64,000 nt of DNA. It comes from Halobacillus litoralis (GTDB lineage Bacteria; Bacillota; Bacilli; Bacillales; Halobacillaceae). Location of the stretch: the NCBI RefSeq assembly GCF_020171725.1, contig NZ_JAIVAJ010000007.1, positions 236,740-300,739 of the forward strand, written 5' to 3'. Each line of letters begins with the position of its first letter. The stretch's first letter is position 1. The notes beneath the pieces were generated by a model, which was given only the letters and a program-made list of their open reading frames with translations, did not search any database and was not told the origin of the DNA. Shown here piece by piece: positions 25,697-33,347 of the stretch. The translations under genes were made by a program, and so were the position numbers.

Positions 25697-25769
25697 GGAA
25701 CGCCTCCTTTTGACACCATCTTACCACATAAAGGAAGGAACCTTGGGAACTGATGACGGTGAGACGATG

Positions 25770-25803
25770 TAAAAAAAGACGAAAAGAGGAGTTCCTCTCT
25801 TCG
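25770..25803 (-). terminator. Terminator of selO
   Basis: CGAAaAGAGGA / TCCTCTcTTCG hairpin with one mismatch, followed on the minus strand by T7. Confidence 0.75.
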
Positions 25804-25816
25804 CCTATCGTTTCAA

Positions 25817-27283
25817 TCATGTTCCGCAGAACGTTTGATACGGTTCATCTGATGCTTCGGGTGGTTCTGTATAAGGCTCCTGTTCGCTCGTGTATGCGTA
25901 AGGGTCTGCGAGTACAGAGAGCAGACGCTCAACAACTGTGTAATCTCCTCGCGAGACAGCCGCTTCGATGGCTTCCTCAACACGGTGATTACGCGGGATG
26001 ATGGATGGATTCGAGCGCTTCATGAGCGCCTGAGCTTCCTCGATACTCTCTTCCTGACGGTCAAGACGCAGCTGCCACTGCTTGTACCACTGATCAAACG
26101 CGACGTGACCACTGAGCCCCGTTACCTCAGGCTTTCCAAGCGTCAGCCCGCGGAATACGTTCGTAAAGTCTGCTTCTTTTTTCTTCATAATATCAAGCAG
26201 GTCTTCCATCAACGGTTCGTCCTGCTTCTCTTCGTTGAAAAAGCCGAGCTTCTGGCGCATGCCGGTGGTCCAGTGCTTCTTGTAGGAAGCGGCGAATTGT
26301 CCGAGTGTCTGCTCTGCTTTCTTGATGGCTTTGTCCTGGTCATCATCGAGTAGAGGAAGCAAGGCTTCGGCGAATCGGACGAGGTTCCACTCTGCGATGC
26401 CGGGCTGGTTGTTGTACCGGTATCGGCCGTGGGTGTCGATCGAGCTGAACACCGTGTCCGGATCGTACGTATTCATGAAGGCGCACGGGCCGTAGTCGAT
26501 CGTCTCGCCACTGATCGTCATGTTGTCTGTGTTCATGACGCCGTGGATGAAGCCGACGTGCTGCCACTTGGCAATCAATGAAGCTTGCCGTTCGACGACC
26601 TGTTCGAGCAGGTAGAGATAGGGCTCGTCCTGATCTTTTCCACCGAAGTGCCGTTCCAGCGCGTAATCGGCCAGCTCCTTCATGTTCTCTTGGTCACCTT
26701 GGTAAGCCGCGTACTGGAAGGTGCCGACGCGCAGGTGGCTTGAGGCAATCCGCGTCAGTACGCCTCCGATATGCTCGGTCTCCCGCTGGACTTTATCCCC
26801 TGTTTTCACGACAGCGAGGCTTCTTGAAGTCGGAATGCCAAGTCCGTGCATCGCTTCACTGATGATATATTCCCTCAGCATCGCTCCAAGAGGCGCGCGG
26901 CCGTCTCCACTTCTTGAAAAAGGAGTGTGTCCGGATCCTTTCAACTGCACATCATAACGGTCACCGCCTGGCGTCAACTGCTCCCCGAGCAGAACTGCGC
27001 GGCCATCGCCAAGCATCGTGAAGTTGCCGAATTGGTGCCCGGCGTAGGCTTGCGCAATCGGCATCGATCCCTCCGGTCGTTTGTTTCCGGCAAGCTCCCG
27101 TGTGCCTTCTTCTGTTTTTAATGCTTCTGCATCAAGCCCAAGCGACTCGGCTAATGCGTCATTCAATAGGACGAGCTCAGGCTCTGTCACTTCTTCGGGC
27201 TGGATCCGCGAAAAGAAGGCGCCCGGCAGATGCGAGTACGTCGCTTCCAAATTCCAGTTCGGCGTTCTATGTGTATCGGTCAT
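25817..27283 (-). CDS. selO: Protein adenylyltransferase SelO (YdiU)
   Basis: 488 residues, a pseudokinase-fold AMPylase. Landmarks: [40 protein letters not shown] (ATP-binding loop), [54 protein letters not shown] (active-site Asn/Asp, metal binding). SelO transfers AMP to Ser/Thr/Tyr of redox proteins. Length is standard and motifs are intact; the C-terminus lacks selenocysteine as expected in bacteria. Single gene. Confidence 0.96.
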   Translation of the reverse strand: MTDTHRTPNWNLEATYSHLPGAFFSRIQPEEVTEPELVLLNDALAESLGLDAEALKTEEGTRELAGNKRPEGSMPIAQAYAGHQFGNFTMLGDGRAVLLGEQLTPGGDRYDVQLKGSGHTPFSRSGDGRAPLGAMLREYIISEAMHGLGIPTSRSLAVVKTGDKVQRETEHIGGVLTRIASSHLRVGTFQYAAYQGDQENMKELADYALERHFGGKDQDEPYLYLLEQVVERQASLIAKWQHVGFIHGVMNTDNMTISGETIDYGPCAFMNTYDPDTVFSSIDTHGRYRYNNQPGIAEWNLVRFAEALLPLLDDDQDKAIKKAEQTLGQFAASYKKHWTTGMRQKLGFFNEEKQDEPLMEDLLDIMKKKEADFTNVFRGLTLGKPEVTGLSGHVAFDQWYKQWQLRLDRQEESIEEAQALMKRSNPSIIPRNHRVEEAIEAAVSRGDYTVVERLLSVLADPYAYTSEQEPYTEPPEASDEPYQTFCGT

Positions 27284-27473
27284 TCGATCACCTTTCCCTT
27301 GTTAGTCTTCTCTCATCCTAACGCTTCTACAGTCAATCGGCAATTGTAGTGTCTGCTTGAGAGTTGTTGTTATTCGGGTGGAGGTGTGGATTGGGACTGG
27401 GGGCGCTGTTGGACGTGAAATTTTCGCATCCGGGTTTTATTGGGGCGATGGCGGCGCTTACGTCTGGGTGATT

Positions 27474-27690
27474 GTCCCATATAAGTTTTTATTGGGACTA
27501 TGATGGGGCTTCGGTCTTGGATGCCTGTCCCATTTACGATTTATTGGGACTATCAGGGGGTTTCGGCCTTGGATGCTTGTCTCATATAACTTTTATTGGG
27601 ACTATGACGGCGCATCCGCCTTGGATGCTTGTCCCATTTACGATTTATCGGGACTATGATGGGCCTTACACCTTGAACGCCTGTCCCATA
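27474..27690. repeat. 52-bp tandem hairpin array (family GGGACT/GTCCC), site 1
   Basis: Units start at 27474, 27527, 27579, 27631 and 27683 (steps 53, 52, 52, 52). Each pairs an ATTGGGACT box with a TGTCCCAT box and carries a conserved TTGGATGC near the end. An inner stem is visible in some units (GGCG-catc-CGCC). A degenerate start reaches back to about 27390. It sits between the minus-strand binding-protein gene and selO. The same family recurs at 61.8 kb. Confidence 0.9.
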
Positions 27691-27738
27691 CAGGCTGGAT
27701 TCTTCTTCGCCAGAAGTTCCGATAAAGGTTTTCAAAAG

Positions 27739-27775
27739 AAAAGAGACCTCAGGGCATCCAAAGGTCTCTTTGTTT
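27739..27775 (-). terminator. Terminator of the siderophore-binding gene
   Basis: AAGAGACCT / AGGTCTCTT hairpin just past the stop; AT-rich on both sides. Confidence 0.75.
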
Positions 27776-27780
27776 AGGCT

Positions 27781-28779
27781 TTATTCAACTAGACTTTCTT
27801 GAATATCTTCAAGCATTTTCGTATTGGCGATCGGGCCCGTGTACAACCAGCTGGAATCATCGGAATCGTATTCGTATACGTTCCCGTTTTGGACGGCTGG
27901 GATGTTCTGCCAGATGTCATCTTGAAGCATTTCCGCTTCTTCTCCGTCACCGTTAAGCAAGAAAATGTGATCGGCATCAAGCTGGGCTAGTTTTTCAAGG
28001 GAAATTTCGGACCAGTTCGATTCTGAACTGTCGGCGATTTCCTGAACGACGTTCGGTGCTGTGACTTCGAGGTCGTTGTAAAGAACGTCACCGCTTGAAA
28101 GCTGATCGTTCACGACGTAGAAGGTTCCGCCTGTCAGCCAAAGGGCTGCGATCGATTCGTCTCCGATGGCATCCTGGACGGCTGTTTTCGTTTCTTCGAC
28201 TTTCTGTTCATAGTCATCGAGAACCTGCTGGGCTTGGTCTTCTTTGCCGAGTACTTCTGCTACGCGCTGCAGTTCATCTCTCCAGTCGTTGTTCTGTGCT
28301 TCGCCGACGACGTAGGTCGGAGCGATGCGGGAGTATTGATCGTACTTATTGCCTTCCACCATTCCGGCGGAGTCCATCAATAGAAGGTCCGGCTCGAAGC
28401 TTGCTACCGCTTCAAGTGGCAGGTCGTAAGGGATTGTCGGAACGTCACCTAGTGAATCCTGCAGGTATCCCTGTACTGATTCACCGTTTTGGACCGACCA
28501 TTGAGCCGCTGGTGTCACATCAAGTGCGACAAGGTAATCTTCCAAGTAAGACGCGATGATGTTCTGTGGGTCTGCTGGTACCGTGACTTCATTGCCCATT
28601 GCATCGGTTACAGTGCGCTCACCCGTTGCTTCTTCACCAGATGTATCTTCTGTTTCTTCTGTCTGTGCATCTTCCTGCTGTTCTTCTTCCGTTGTATCGT
28701 CGCCACCGCTGCATGCCGTTGCGAACAAAATAAGGCCGAACATAGCAAGAGCTATGTAGAACCAGTTCGTCTTTTTCAT
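27781..28779 (-). CDS. Iron-siderophore ABC transporter, substrate-binding lipoprotein
   Basis: 332 residues. Lipoprotein signal with Cys23 (LILFATAC-SGG), a 30-residue Glu/Thr-rich spacer, then a class III (BtuF/FhuD-type) binding fold: RTVTDAMGNEVTVPADPQNI, SFEPDLLLMDSAG, WSEISLEKLAQLDADHIFLL, and a closing lobe ending NTKMLEDIQESL. It is divergent from two FecCD permeases with a perfect Fur box upstream, the same layout as B. subtilis yfiY/yfiZ-yfhA (hydroxamate siderophores). No ATPase is nearby. Confidence 0.92.
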   Translation of the reverse strand: MKKTNWFYIALAMFGLILFATACSGGDDTTEEEQQEDAQTEETEDTSGEEATGERTVTDAMGNEVTVPADPQNIIASYLEDYLVALDVTPAAQWSVQNGESVQGYLQDSLGDVPTIPYDLPLEAVASFEPDLLLMDSAGMVEGNKYDQYSRIAPTYVVGEAQNNDWRDELQRVAEVLGKEDQAQQVLDDYEQKVEETKTAVQDAIGDESIAALWLTGGTFYVVNDQLSSGDVLYNDLEVTAPNVVQEIADSSESNWSEISLEKLAQLDADHIFLLNGDGEEAEMLQDDIWQNIPAVQNGNVYEYDSDDSSWLYTGPIANTKMLEDIQESLVE

Positions 28780-28822
28780 AAACGTTTCTCCTCCTCGAAG
28801 GTGTCTGTTTTCAATAATTGAA

Positions 28823-28837
28823 TGATAACAATTATCA
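28823..28837. promoter_or_regulatory. Fur box
   Basis: TGATAACAATTATCA, a perfect palindrome matching the 7-1-7 Fur consensus TGATAATNATTATCA with one changed base. It lies 44 nt upstream of the binding-protein start in the divergent region. Confidence 0.88.
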
Positions 28838-28888
28838 ATATCATTTACAAGCGTTTTCTTCTCGAGTCAGCCTATTCGTGTACGTTCG

Positions 28889-28917
28889 TTGTGTAAACGA
28901 TCTCCTTATTATATAAT
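28889..28917 (+). promoter_or_regulatory. Sigma-A promoter of the siderophore permease operon
   Basis: TTGTGT and TATAAT with a 17-nt spacer, 55 nt before the permease ATG. Confidence 0.7.
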
Positions 28918-28971
28918 GGTCGTGTTTATTTTTGTAGAATCATAGTTTATGAGGAGGCCTTAGGTCAAGCG

Positions 28972-29991
28972 ATGAACGACCAAACGAAGAGAAATAAAAG
29001 GCTGACCGCAACATTGATTTTGACGCTCGGCTTTCTTTTATTAATAGGATCGATGATTGTTTCGATTATGTACGGAGCGGCGGATATCAACCTCTCGACC
29101 ATTTGGAACAGTTTGATGAGCTTCAATGGCACGGAACCTGCTCACCAGATCATCCGCAATCTGCGGATTCCGCGTGCGCTTGCGGCTGCGATGATCGGGG
29201 CGGCGCTTGCGATGTCTGGTGCGATCATGCAGGGGATGACGCGTAATGCGCTCGCGTCCCCTTCCATTATGGGGGTTACGGCCGGGGCGATGTTTACGAT
29301 TGCGATTCTGTTCACCATCAACTCGTCCCCTTCGAACTTCACGATGATGATTTGGGGCTTTCTAGGTGCCGGACTTGGAACGGCCATGGTCTTCCTTGTC
29401 GGCTCGATTTCAAAGTCGGGGCTGACGCCGGTGAAGCTCGCGCTTGCAGGGACGGCGGTGACCGCGGTCTTCCAATCGATTTCGACGGCGATCACGATTC
29501 ATTTTAACGTCGCAAAGGACATCAGCTTCTGGTATGCCGGTGGTTTATCGAGCATTCAGTGGGTACATGTACAGCTGCTTGCGCCGGTTTCAATCATCGG
29601 ATTTGTCATTGCGCTGATTTTGGCAAAATCGATCTCGGCGTTGAACCTTGGTGAAGATGTCGCACGCGGATTGGGACAGAAGACGAGGCTGACGAAGTTC
29701 ATCGGAACGGTCGTCGTCTTGATGCTGACGGGTGCTGCGGTTTCGGTATCCGGAACGATCGGGTTTATCGGACTTGTCATCCCGCACATCACCCGCTTCC
29801 TCGTCGGAGCCGATTACCGGACGATCATTCCGTGCTCGGCTATTCTGGGCGGAATCCTGCTTGTCGTGGCAGACACGGCGTCCCGCATGATCAACCCACC
29901 ATTCGAAACGCCGGTCGGAACGGTGACGGCGTTGATCGGGGTCCCTTTCTTCCTTTACCTGGCCCGTAACGATGGAGGGAGTACATCATGA
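28972..29991 (+). CDS. Siderophore ABC permease (FecCD family), first subunit
   Basis: 339 residues, about nine membrane helices. FecCD landmarks: NLRIPRALAAAMIGAALAMS, GAIMQGMTRNALASPSIMGV, VSGTIGFIGLVIPHITRFLV (the EAA-like GLVxPHxxR motif that contacts the ATPase). It partners with the next gene to form the channel. The stop overlaps the second permease start. ATP must come from an ATPase encoded elsewhere (FhuC/YusV-type sharing is known). Confidence 0.95.
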   Translation: MNDQTKRNKRLTATLILTLGFLLLIGSMIVSIMYGAADINLSTIWNSLMSFNGTEPAHQIIRNLRIPRALAAAMIGAALAMSGAIMQGMTRNALASPSIMGVTAGAMFTIAILFTINSSPSNFTMMIWGFLGAGLGTAMVFLVGSISKSGLTPVKLALAGTAVTAVFQSISTAITIHFNVAKDISFWYAGGLSSIQWVHVQLLAPVSIIGFVIALILAKSISALNLGEDVARGLGQKTRLTKFIGTVVVLMLTGAAVSVSGTIGFIGLVIPHITRFLVGADYRTIIPCSAILGGILLVVADTASRMINPPFETPVGTVTALIGVPFFLYLARNDGGSTS

Positions 29992-30992
29992 CGAATGAAC
30001 GTAAAAACTGGCTGATCGCGATTGGACTTGTCATCGGTATTTTCGCCACACTGCTGATCAGCTTGAACTTAGGTGTCATCAATATCTCACCGCTTGAGGT
30101 GCTCCAAACCTTCTTAGGAAACGGCGAGGATCAGAACGAAATGGTGCTGTTCCATTTCAGGCTGCCGAGAATGGTCATTGCGATTCTGATCGGGGCAGCG
30201 ATGGCGGTCTCAGGCGCGATTTTACAGAGTGTGACGCAGAATGATCTAGCGGATCCCGGCATCATCGGCATCAACGCCGGTGCAGGATTCTCGGTCATTC
30301 TCTATCTCTTCTTTTTCCAAGGAAACGCCTTCGAAGGCACGCAGCTGTCGGTCTTCCTGATGCCGATTGCGTCCCTTGTCGGGTCGACGATCGCCGCTGT
30401 ATTGATTTATGCGATTTCTTGGAAAAACGGGATCTCACCGATGAGACTCGTGCTTGTCGGCATCGGCATCAACAGTGCCTTCTCGGCGCTGATCATCATT
30501 TTCCAGTTGAAAATGGATCCGAAAGACTTTACGCGTGCAACGGTCTGGCTGTCGGGGAACATCTCGGGCACGGATTGGGTGTATGTCCTGACCCTGCTTC
30601 CGTGGGTGCTGCTGCTCATTCCGCTTGCGATGTCGAAGGCCAGTACGCTGAACGCTCTCCACTTCGGAGATGACGTGGCGGCGGGACTCGGTGCTGCGGT
30701 CGAGCGTGAACGCCGGATTCTGTTGTTGGTTGCCGTTGCGCTTGCCGGAGCCAGTGTCTCGGTCGGAGGTGGCATTGCGTTTGTCGGACTCGTCGTCCCT
30801 CACCTCGCGAGAAAACTGGTCGGTGTGATGCACGGCGCGGTGATTCCGATTTCCGCCTTGATGGGCGCGCTGCTTCTGCTTGTCGCGGACACGGTCGGAC
30901 GGAACATTTTGTCACCATCCGAAATCCCGGTCGGACTTGTCGTCTCTGCGGTCGGTGGTGTCTACTTTGTCTATCTGCTTATGAAATCATAA
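29988..30992 (+). CDS. Siderophore ABC permease (FecCD family), second subunit
   Basis: 334 residues, about nine helices, paralogous to the preceding gene: FRLPRMVIAILIGAAMAVSG, GAILQSVTQNDLADPGIIGI, GGIAFVGLVVPHLARKLVG. ATGA overlap with its partner. Followed directly by a strong bidirectional hairpin and then repeat copy 3. Confidence 0.95.
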   Translation: MTNERKNWLIAIGLVIGIFATLLISLNLGVINISPLEVLQTFLGNGEDQNEMVLFHFRLPRMVIAILIGAAMAVSGAILQSVTQNDLADPGIIGINAGAGFSVILYLFFFQGNAFEGTQLSVFLMPIASLVGSTIAAVLIYAISWKNGISPMRLVLVGIGINSAFSALIIIFQLKMDPKDFTRATVWLSGNISGTDWVYVLTLLPWVLLLIPLAMSKASTLNALHFGDDVAAGLGAAVERERRILLLVAVALAGASVSVGGGIAFVGLVVPHLARKLVGVMHGAVIPISALMGALLLLVADTVGRNILSPSEIPVGLVVSAVGGVYFVYLLMKS

Positions 30993-31026
30993 AAAAAGCC
31001 CGCTTCCTCTAAGAAGCGGGCTTTTT
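30993..31026. terminator. Bidirectional terminator
   Basis: AAAAAGCCCGCTTC / GAAGCGGGCTTTTT hairpin with A and T runs on each side; serves the permease operon and, after repeat copy 3, the convergent levanase gene. Confidence 0.93.
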
Positions 31027-31035
31027 CAGGATGTC

Positions 31036-31520
31036 GAGAAAGTCCTATCGGTTCATATAAAGTTTGAGAATCGGTGTTGGCGAAACAACTCGCTTTCCGT
31101 GGGCGCCCGCTGAGTCGCCTCGCTCCCTTCGGTCGCTGCGGGGTCTCATCTGTACTCTGCTCCCACAGGAGTCTCGCTGTTTCGCCAACACCTTTATGAT
31201 AATGAGACGGAACCTCTTATGCTATCACCTAAAAAAGGCGATGAATGATTTCACGGAATAACATCCAGCCTTTCATATTAAGCTCCGTTCTGTTTCCACT
31301 ACTTTCGCACAGTGGGGTGGAAAATGGCGAGACCCCGGAAGACGAAATCTGAGTTCAAAGTGATCAAGGATGTTCGAACTAAAACCGCCACGTCCTGTGG
31401 CAACGTCGAACGACCCAACGTCCTGTTGGGCCGCGGAAAGCGAGTTGTTTTCCATCCCACGCAGCACTCTATTCCGTACAGTACCTTTCTCACGTTAGGG
31501 TGAAAGGTTCTGTAACAAAC
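31036..31520 (-). repeat. Composite two-hairpin repeat, copy 3
   Basis: End box GAGAAAGTCCTATCGGTTC; hairpin A at 31073-31192 (120 nt, perfect 14-bp closing stem); linker; hairpin B with 5-prime arm 31309-31325 and a decayed 3-prime arm near 31447-31463; end box GGTTCTGTAACAAAC. The B interior differs from copy 1 and carries the GCCACGTCCTGTGGC and CCCAACGTCCTGTTGGG mini-stems. It begins 4 nt past the stop of the minus-strand GH32 gene. Confidence 0.9.
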
Positions 31521-31523
31521 GAA

Positions 31524-33104
31524 TTATTCTTCATTCCAAATCGAATTCATCTCATATATTTTCATAGATTTCAGCGTCACGTCTCCGTTTTTGCTGTAGA
31601 CTTCGAGACCGTCGGCTTCCTGGAAGGGGAAGATCCGGTTCGTCATGACTTGCTGATCTCCGTTTGCGAACAGTTCGACAGAAGAGCGGTCGACGAAGAT
31701 TCTGAGTGTAACCGTTCCGTCTTTAGACGGGGACGGACCTCGGTAGACGCCTGGGAATCCTTCGTGGAAGCTGGTCTTTCCTGAGTTCATGCGGTCTGTG
31801 AAAATGAGATCGTTCTTTGTATCGTACCCGACGATGGTTTCTTCTTTCAGGTCTTCTGATCTGCGGACACGGAAGCCGAATTCGCCTGCTGTTCCGACGT
31901 CGAACTCCGCAACGATTTCGTAGGTGCTTGAGCTGAAGTCCTCAAGCTGGATTGGTCCACTTATCGTTTTATTTTCTGCTTCATACAGCACATCCCCGCG
32001 CAACGCCTCGAGTTCCTCGGCAGGCTGCTGGGCGAGCTGGACTTCTCCTTTTTCATCTGTGACGAGGGTCACTTCACGTGGGATCGACATTGCGCCGCGC
32101 CACGGTTCGGTCGGGACGTCGCCGGCGTACTGCCAGTTGCTCATCCACGCCATCCAGATCAGCCGGTCTTCTTTTCCATTAAAGGCTTGGGCGGCGTAGA
32201 AGTCCTTTCCGAAATCGGTCCAGTTGATATCGTCGGTCTTCTCTTGGCGGATGAAGTCAGTGCCGTTGAAGTCCCCGAGGAAGTACTGCCCTCCGGAACC
32301 GCCGGCGATGCTTCCCGGGTTCATGTCGACCTGTAGCACCCAGCGCGTGTCATCTTCCTTCCCGTCAACCGGAAGCTCGAACAGTTCAGGTGTTTCCCAC
32401 ACGCCGCCCTGTGCGCCGACTTCACCGAATTCACTCAAGTAATCCCAGTCGATCAGATTACGAGAGCCGTAGAACATGATTTTGTTCCCGGCGGCAAGCA
32501 GCATGATATATTTCTCTGATTCTTCATGCCAGATGACTTTTGGATCGCGGAAGTCTTTGATTCCAGGGTTCGGCACGACCGGGTTCCCCTCATACTTCGT
32601 CCACGTACGCCCTTTATCCGTGCTGTAGGCGATCCGCTGGTCCTGAACGTCCCCTGCACTAGTGTAAAACGCGACGAGTCCGCCCTCTTCATCTGGGAAT
32701 AGGCCGCTCTTATTTTCCTCATCGGCGATGATACTGCCGGAGAAAATCATTCCGTGTTCATCGGGCGTCATGGCGACGTCAAGCTCCTCCCAGTGCACAA
32801 GGTCCTCACTGACAGCGTGTCCCCAGCTCATGTTTCCGAACTGGTCGCCTTTCGGATTGTATTGATAGAAAAGGTGATACTCTCCTTCGTAGTACACCAT
32901 CCCGTTCGGGTCGTTCATCCAGTTCTCAGCCGGCGTATAGTGGAACTGCGGGCGGAAGGTCTGATCGTAATCTACGTTTTCCCCCGTCCCTTCTGCCAAT
33001 TGCTTCGGCGGGTCATTCGGAGAGTTCACGAAGAAAATCACGATGAGAGATAAGAGAAGAGCCACGAGACCGGACGTTGATAAAAGGATCTTTTTGCTTG
33101 GCAT
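31524..33104 (-). CDS. Membrane-anchored or secreted GH32 fructanase (levanase-type)
   Basis: 526 residues from ATG 33104. N-terminal signal-anchor (LLSTSGLVALLLSLIVIFFV) puts it outside. The GH32 five-blade propeller has all three catalytic regions: WMNDPNG (nucleophile Asp), DFRDPKV (transition-state Asp) and GGVWETPEL (acid/base Glu). The last reads ETP where most family members have ECP. A C-terminal beta-sandwich (about 380-526) follows. It should release fructose or fructo-oligosaccharides from levan or sucrose. It lies directly downstream of the double levansucrase, so polymer synthesis and breakdown are linked here. Confidence 0.92.
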   Translation of the reverse strand: MPSKKILLSTSGLVALLLSLIVIFFVNSPNDPPKQLAEGTGENVDYDQTFRPQFHYTPAENWMNDPNGMVYYEGEYHLFYQYNPKGDQFGNMSWGHAVSEDLVHWEELDVAMTPDEHGMIFSGSIIADEENKSGLFPDEEGGLVAFYTSAGDVQDQRIAYSTDKGRTWTKYEGNPVVPNPGIKDFRDPKVIWHEESEKYIMLLAAGNKIMFYGSRNLIDWDYLSEFGEVGAQGGVWETPELFELPVDGKEDDTRWVLQVDMNPGSIAGGSGGQYFLGDFNGTDFIRQEKTDDINWTDFGKDFYAAQAFNGKEDRLIWMAWMSNWQYAGDVPTEPWRGAMSIPREVTLVTDEKGEVQLAQQPAEELEALRGDVLYEAENKTISGPIQLEDFSSSTYEIVAEFDVGTAGEFGFRVRRSEDLKEETIVGYDTKNDLIFTDRMNSGKTSFHEGFPGVYRGPSPSKDGTVTLRIFVDRSSVELFANGDQQVMTNRIFPFQEADGLEVYSKNGDVTLKSMKIYEMNSIWNEE

Positions 33105-33131
33105 CGTCATTCCTACTTTCTTTGAAAAAGT

Positions 33132-33160
33132 GAAACCACCCCGTGCTGTGGAGTGGTTTC
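33132..33160 (-). other. Hairpin in the leader of the GH32 gene
   Basis: GAAACCAC / GTGGTTTC stem followed on the minus strand by ACTTTTT, 28 nt before the GH32 start. It may terminate levansucrase transcripts or attenuate the GH32 gene. A second strong hairpin, GGTCGTGACGG...CCGTCACGACC-like, lies at 33270-33297. Confidence 0.5.
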
Positions 33161-33347
33161 GGTATTTGATTAGGGAGAGTTTAGTTGTGAGCAGCCCGTC
33201 GGTCTATGAAAAGGGTCGAGAATGGCCGTCTCACCACCGTTTCGGCCGACCGACTGCTCGGAAGCGGTCGTGAGCGTCTCCGTCACGACCGTTCCAGCAT
33301 GTTTTCACTTCAAAAAAAACGCTGTGAGAGAGCTTCTCTCGTCGCTT

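Noticed and set aside
27474..27690. CRISPR array
   Set aside because: Units are contiguous hairpins with no unique spacers between identical repeats, and no cas genes are in the window. The same applies to the 58.3-kb and 61.8-kb arrays.
33111..33347. RAT/antiterminator (SacT/SacY-type) control of the GH32 gene
   Set aside because: Hairpins exist, but I could not match the conserved RAT sequence, and no BglG-type antiterminator gene is present.
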